Source: Murimonas intestini (lineage in GTDB: Bacteria; Bacillota; Clostridia; Lachnospirales; Lachnospiraceae). Taken from it: a DNA stretch of 64,000 bases. Of the stretch, positions 61,656-64,000 are shown in pieces (positions within the stretch are counted from its first letter, which is position 1; each line of letters opens with the position of its first letter). The DNA lies in contig NZ_JANKBI010000010.1 in NCBI RefSeq assembly GCF_024622195.1, positions 124,001 to 188,000 on the forward strand, written 5' to 3'. The notes under the pieces were generated by a model that did not search any database, was not told where the DNA came from, and worked only from the letters and a program-made list of their open reading frames with translations. The position numbers were made by a program, and so were the translations under genes.

Positions 61656-62580
61656 ACTTGTCTCCTCCTACTCCTTTTCTCAGTACTGCCAGGATAATGA
61701 TGACGATTATGGCATAGATTACGCTGTTTGCCGCCGCCAGTCCATATTTATTGAACATAAATGCCTGCTCAATGATCTTCAGCGGAGCTGTTTTAGAGAT
61801 ATCCCCCGGACCTCCTCCAGTCATGGAAAATACAATATCATATGTTTTGAATGCACTCATAACGCACATGGAAAGGGCCAGCTGGATCGTCGGCTTTACC
61901 AGCGGCAGGATGATATGGCGAACTTCCTGGCCATATGTGGCTCCATCCAGCTTAGAAGACTCAAACAGGTCAGCCGGAAGCCCTATGATTCCCGTGTATA
62001 CCAGCATCATGACTGTTCCGCTGCTCCTCCACCCCTGCACAAGGCCTATGACCACAAGTACCATTCCCTTTTTGGCAAGCCATGCATTCTGCAGATTCTT
62101 AAGACCGATCAAACCAAGTATATTATTCAGAAGCCCCTCATCAGTAGCCAGAACAAGAGTGAAAAGAAGCCCTACGACTGACAGCGGGAGCATTACAGGG
62201 CTGTAGAATACAAACCTGTAGATTGCTCCCTCCAGCTTAGTCACTTTATAGATGAGCAGAGAGAGCCCCACTCCCAGCACCATTGCCGTGGCTGTTGCCA
62301 CCAGTGCGATGATCAGGGAGTATCCGATCGCTTTCATGCTGGCTCTGTCTGCAAAGATCTTCGTAAAATTTGCTATCCCATTGAAGCTCATTGCAGACAC
62401 GCCATCCCAGTTGCAGAAGCTGAGCACCACATTCCAGATAACTGGTATGATTGTTGCAAATGTCACTATCACAATTGCGGGCAGGCCAAACAGCCCCCCG
62501 ATCAGCTGGAGCTTCCTGGTACTGCTGATTTTTTTCTTTTTATTTACATTTACTGTCATTGCTTTCGCTGTCAAATCCAT
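61645..62580 (-). CDS. Sugar ABC transporter permease (MalF type), rhamnoside locus
   Basis: About 311 residues. The longest frame (to a GTG at 62628) would translate the terminator hairpin at 62608-62646 and is rejected. Ribosome site AGGAGG lies two bases before the ATG at 62580 and eight bases before an in-frame TTG at 62574; the TTG may be the true start. Six helices follow a Lys-rich N-terminus, and the EAA loop reads LFESSKLDGATYGQEVRHI near 205. Partner of the downstream MalG-type permease. Confidence 0.88.
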   Translation of the reverse strand: MDLTAKAMTVNVNKKKKISSTRKLQLIGGLFGLPAIVIVTFATIIPVIWNVVLSFCNWDGVSAMSFNGIANFTKIFADRASMKAIGYSLIIALVATATAMVLGVGLSLLIYKVTKLEGAIYRFVFYSPVMLPLSVVGLLFTLVLATDEGLLNNILGLIGLKNLQNAWLAKKGMVLVVIGLVQGWRSSGTVMMLVYTGIIGLPADLFESSKLDGATYGQEVRHIILPLVKPTIQLALSMCVMSAFKTYDIVFSMTGGGPGDISKTAPLKIIEQAFMFNKYGLAAANSVIYAIIVIIILAVLRKGVGGDKYEY

Positions 62581-62600
62581 CTCCTCCTCTAAAAAAGCCG

Positions 62601-62646
62601 AAAAAAATACTGCCTCAAAACAAATCACAATTATTTTGAGGCAGTA
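62601..62646 (-). terminator. Intra-operon terminator between binding protein and permease genes
   Basis: TACTGCCTCAAAA (62608-62620) and TTTTGAGGCAGTA (62634-62646) are perfect 13-base arms. On the minus strand TTTTTTT follows at once. It stands 20 bases after the binding-protein stop, so most transcripts should end here and fewer continue into the permeases. Confidence 0.88.
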
Positions 62647-62666
62647 AGTGCCTTTAGTACTGTAAC

Positions 62667-64000
62667 TTATTTGCTGACTGCTGCTTCTCTCATCTCTTCC
62701 AGTTCGTCTAATGACGCCTCTCCATTGTAGATATAATTTGCAGGCATCTGGTTCTGCAGGTAATCAGATAATTCCGCACCTACGTTGATTATCTCTGTGG
62801 GATAGATCTGGTCTGAGCATCTTGAGATAGATTCCATAAATGCCTCATCCACATTAGCTCCTGATGCGATCTTAGCGCACGGTACCTGTCCGCCTTCTGC
62901 ACGGAGTGTCATGATCTCTTCTCCTGTGAGATATTTCATTGCTTCGATAGCCCCCTCTGTGTTCTTTGCACATGTAGGGATGAAATATCCGTCACAGCCT
63001 CCCAGGAGCGGATTTGTGGGATTATTTCCCATAGCCGGGAAATCACATACTTTATATTCCTTCAGGCCTGAGTTGTCGATCGTTGTCTTAACAGCTGTTG
63101 TCGGCTCAAAGATAAAACCTATCTTGTGTGCTGAGATCGCTCCATAGAGCTGGTCCTGAGTCACTGCCAGAGCGCCTTCGCCCGGATAGAACAGTCCCTC
63201 TTCAAACACATCCTTTACCATGTCAAATGCCTTGACAATATGCTCATCCTTAAAGGATACTTCACCTGCATTCCATTTATCCAGCTCTTCATCAGTATCC
63301 CAGACCTGCATCACAGCGTTTCTTGTCAGCCAGCATGCATATGTATCAGGAATCCCGGCTCCGGACATATCTGTGTTTTCCTGGATCTTCCTGCAGAGCT
63401 CACAGAATTCTTCCCAGGTCATCTGGTCTTTTATTTCTTCATCCTTGATTCCCGCGGCCCTTGTCACTTCCAGGTCTACCAGCATAGCCGGGTATACAGT
63501 TTTGTATGCAACATTATAGAGCTTTTCATCATAAGTTCCGATATCCAGAACACCTTCGTTAAATGTGGCTTTCCACTCATCATCCATATATGGTGTCAGA
63601 TCTGTGGCAAGTCCAACCTCTGTAAAGCTGTTCATCTGGTTGGGCCAGTACTGTACAAGGTCAATCTGCTCATCTGCCGCTGCTGCTGTCTTAACTGTCT
63701 GCTCTACAGATGCGGAATCCCACGTTTTAGTTATAATATTGTACTTGTCACCCAGTTTTTCAATCAGCCTCTGCTCCACTTCATTATTAACATCGCCCGG
63801 ATTAGTTATCATAATAACAAGATCCTGCTTTTCACCAGAGGATGCAGCTACCTTTACTGTATCTGTCTTCTCCAGCTTTCCCTGGGCTGCTTCAGTGTTT
63901 GCCTCTGTCTTCTCTTCTGTCTTTCCTGCTTCTGTTTCCGTTTTGCCGGCACATCCCATCATAGAAAGTGCAAGCGTTCCCGCCATAACAGCTGCCAGTA
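62667..64000 (-). CDS. Sugar-binding lipoprotein of ABC importer, N-terminus cut by window edge
   Basis: About 444 residues are visible; the start lies beyond base 64000. Visible signal-peptide end with a lipobox-like SMMGC, then a Glu/Thr-rich linker (TETEAGKTEEKTEANTEA). The solute-binding family 1 core includes DLVIMITNPGD, LVQYWPNQMNSFTEVGLA, LTPYMDDEWK and GCDGYFIPTCAKNTEGAIEA. It delivers the glycan to the two permeases downstream. A strong terminator separates it from them, consistent with the excess of binding protein needed by such systems. The operon promoter is outside the window. Confidence 0.9.
   Translation of the reverse strand, partial: LAAVMAGTLALSMMGCAGKTETEAGKTEEKTEANTEAAQGKLEKTDTVKVAASSGEKQDLVIMITNPGDVNNEVEQRLIEKLGDKYNIITKTWDSASVEQTVKTAAAADEQIDLVQYWPNQMNSFTEVGLATDLTPYMDDEWKATFNEGVLDIGTYDEKLYNVAYKTVYPAMLVDLEVTRAAGIKDEEIKDQMTWEEFCELCRKIQENTDMSGAGIPDTYACWLTRNAVMQVWDTDEELDKWNAGEVSFKDEHIVKAFDMVKDVFEEGLFYPGEGALAVTQDQLYGAISAHKIGFIFEPTTAVKTTIDNSGLKEYKVCDFPAMGNNPTNPLLGGCDGYFIPTCAKNTEGAIEAMKYLTGEEIMTLRAEGGQVPCAKIASGANVDEAFMESISRCSDQIYPTEIINVGAELSDYLQNQMPANYIYNGEASLDELEEMREAAVSK

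Noticed and set aside
62581..62628. Longer N-terminus for the MalF-type permease
   Set aside because: The extension would translate the perfect terminator hairpin, and the AGGAGG ribosome site lies downstream of that start.

Overview
The window reads as a chromosomal segment of a low-to-mid GC Gram-positive anaerobe of the class Clostridia, most likely a gut Lachnospiraceae. The reasons are the murB-rapZ-whiA-HPr-like gene string, AddAB recombination nucleases in place of RecBCD, YesM/YesN-type two-component systems beside sugar ABC importers, strong AGGAGG ribosome sites and sigma-A promoters, a large BspA/InlB-type surface protein, and many glycoside hydrolases. No rRNA, tRNA, IS element, prophage or CRISPR array is visible. 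The assignment is inference from gene content; no database was searched.

Layout. 1-1160 holds the N-terminal part of a YesM-like sensor kinase. 1370-5793 is a set of small accessory genes: a DUF3237 protein, a small membrane protein, an ArsR repressor with a short-chain dehydrogenase sharing the same operator, a secreted two-module protein and a YbjQ/zinc-ribbon protein. 5859-16595 is a carbohydrate locus: a sugar ABC importer with a YesN-type regulator, a GH28 pectinase-like hydrolase co-directional with a complete YesM/YesN pair, and a ROK repressor. 16884-18721 is a GntR (YtrA-type) regulator with an ABC-2 exporter. 18828-22877 is a 1349-residue wall protein. 23231-24670 is a two-gene cassette of nuclease-fold proteins (PD-(D/E)XK plus NYN-LOTUS). 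24739-29848 is a MacB/FtsX-type ABC exporter with its own two-component system. 30036-31085 is a stand-alone RsmH-like methyltransferase and 31462-32391 a HTH-Fic protein. 32433-37094 is a TPP-riboswitch-controlled thiamine or precursor importer followed closely by a GH43 enzyme.

37136-40132 is the conserved housekeeping block murB-rapZ-whiA-HPr-like. 40325-42594 holds an aminotransferase and a membrane acyltransferase. 42779-52867 holds a GtrA-YfhO fusion downstream of addB-addA. 53059-55325 holds two GyrI-like ligand-binding proteins and a WYL regulator. 55339-64000 is a second sugar locus, probably for rhamnose-containing or other plant glycans: substrate-binding protein, two permeases, GH78 alpha-L-rhamnosidase, an FCD-type GntR regulator and an IlvD/Edd-family sugar-acid dehydratase. 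The last two have well-formed promoters carrying a shared operator core.

Between operons lies a recurring family of short palindromes built on GTTACTGTTCAC / GTGAACAGTAAC, with at least eight full or degraded copies. It is the clearest structure not explained by the genes. Other points worth a second look are the nuclease-fold gene pair, a Crh-like HPr with Glu in place of the phosphorylatable His, an intra-operon terminator after the rhamnoside binding protein, and a Fic gene with a palindrome at its promoter.
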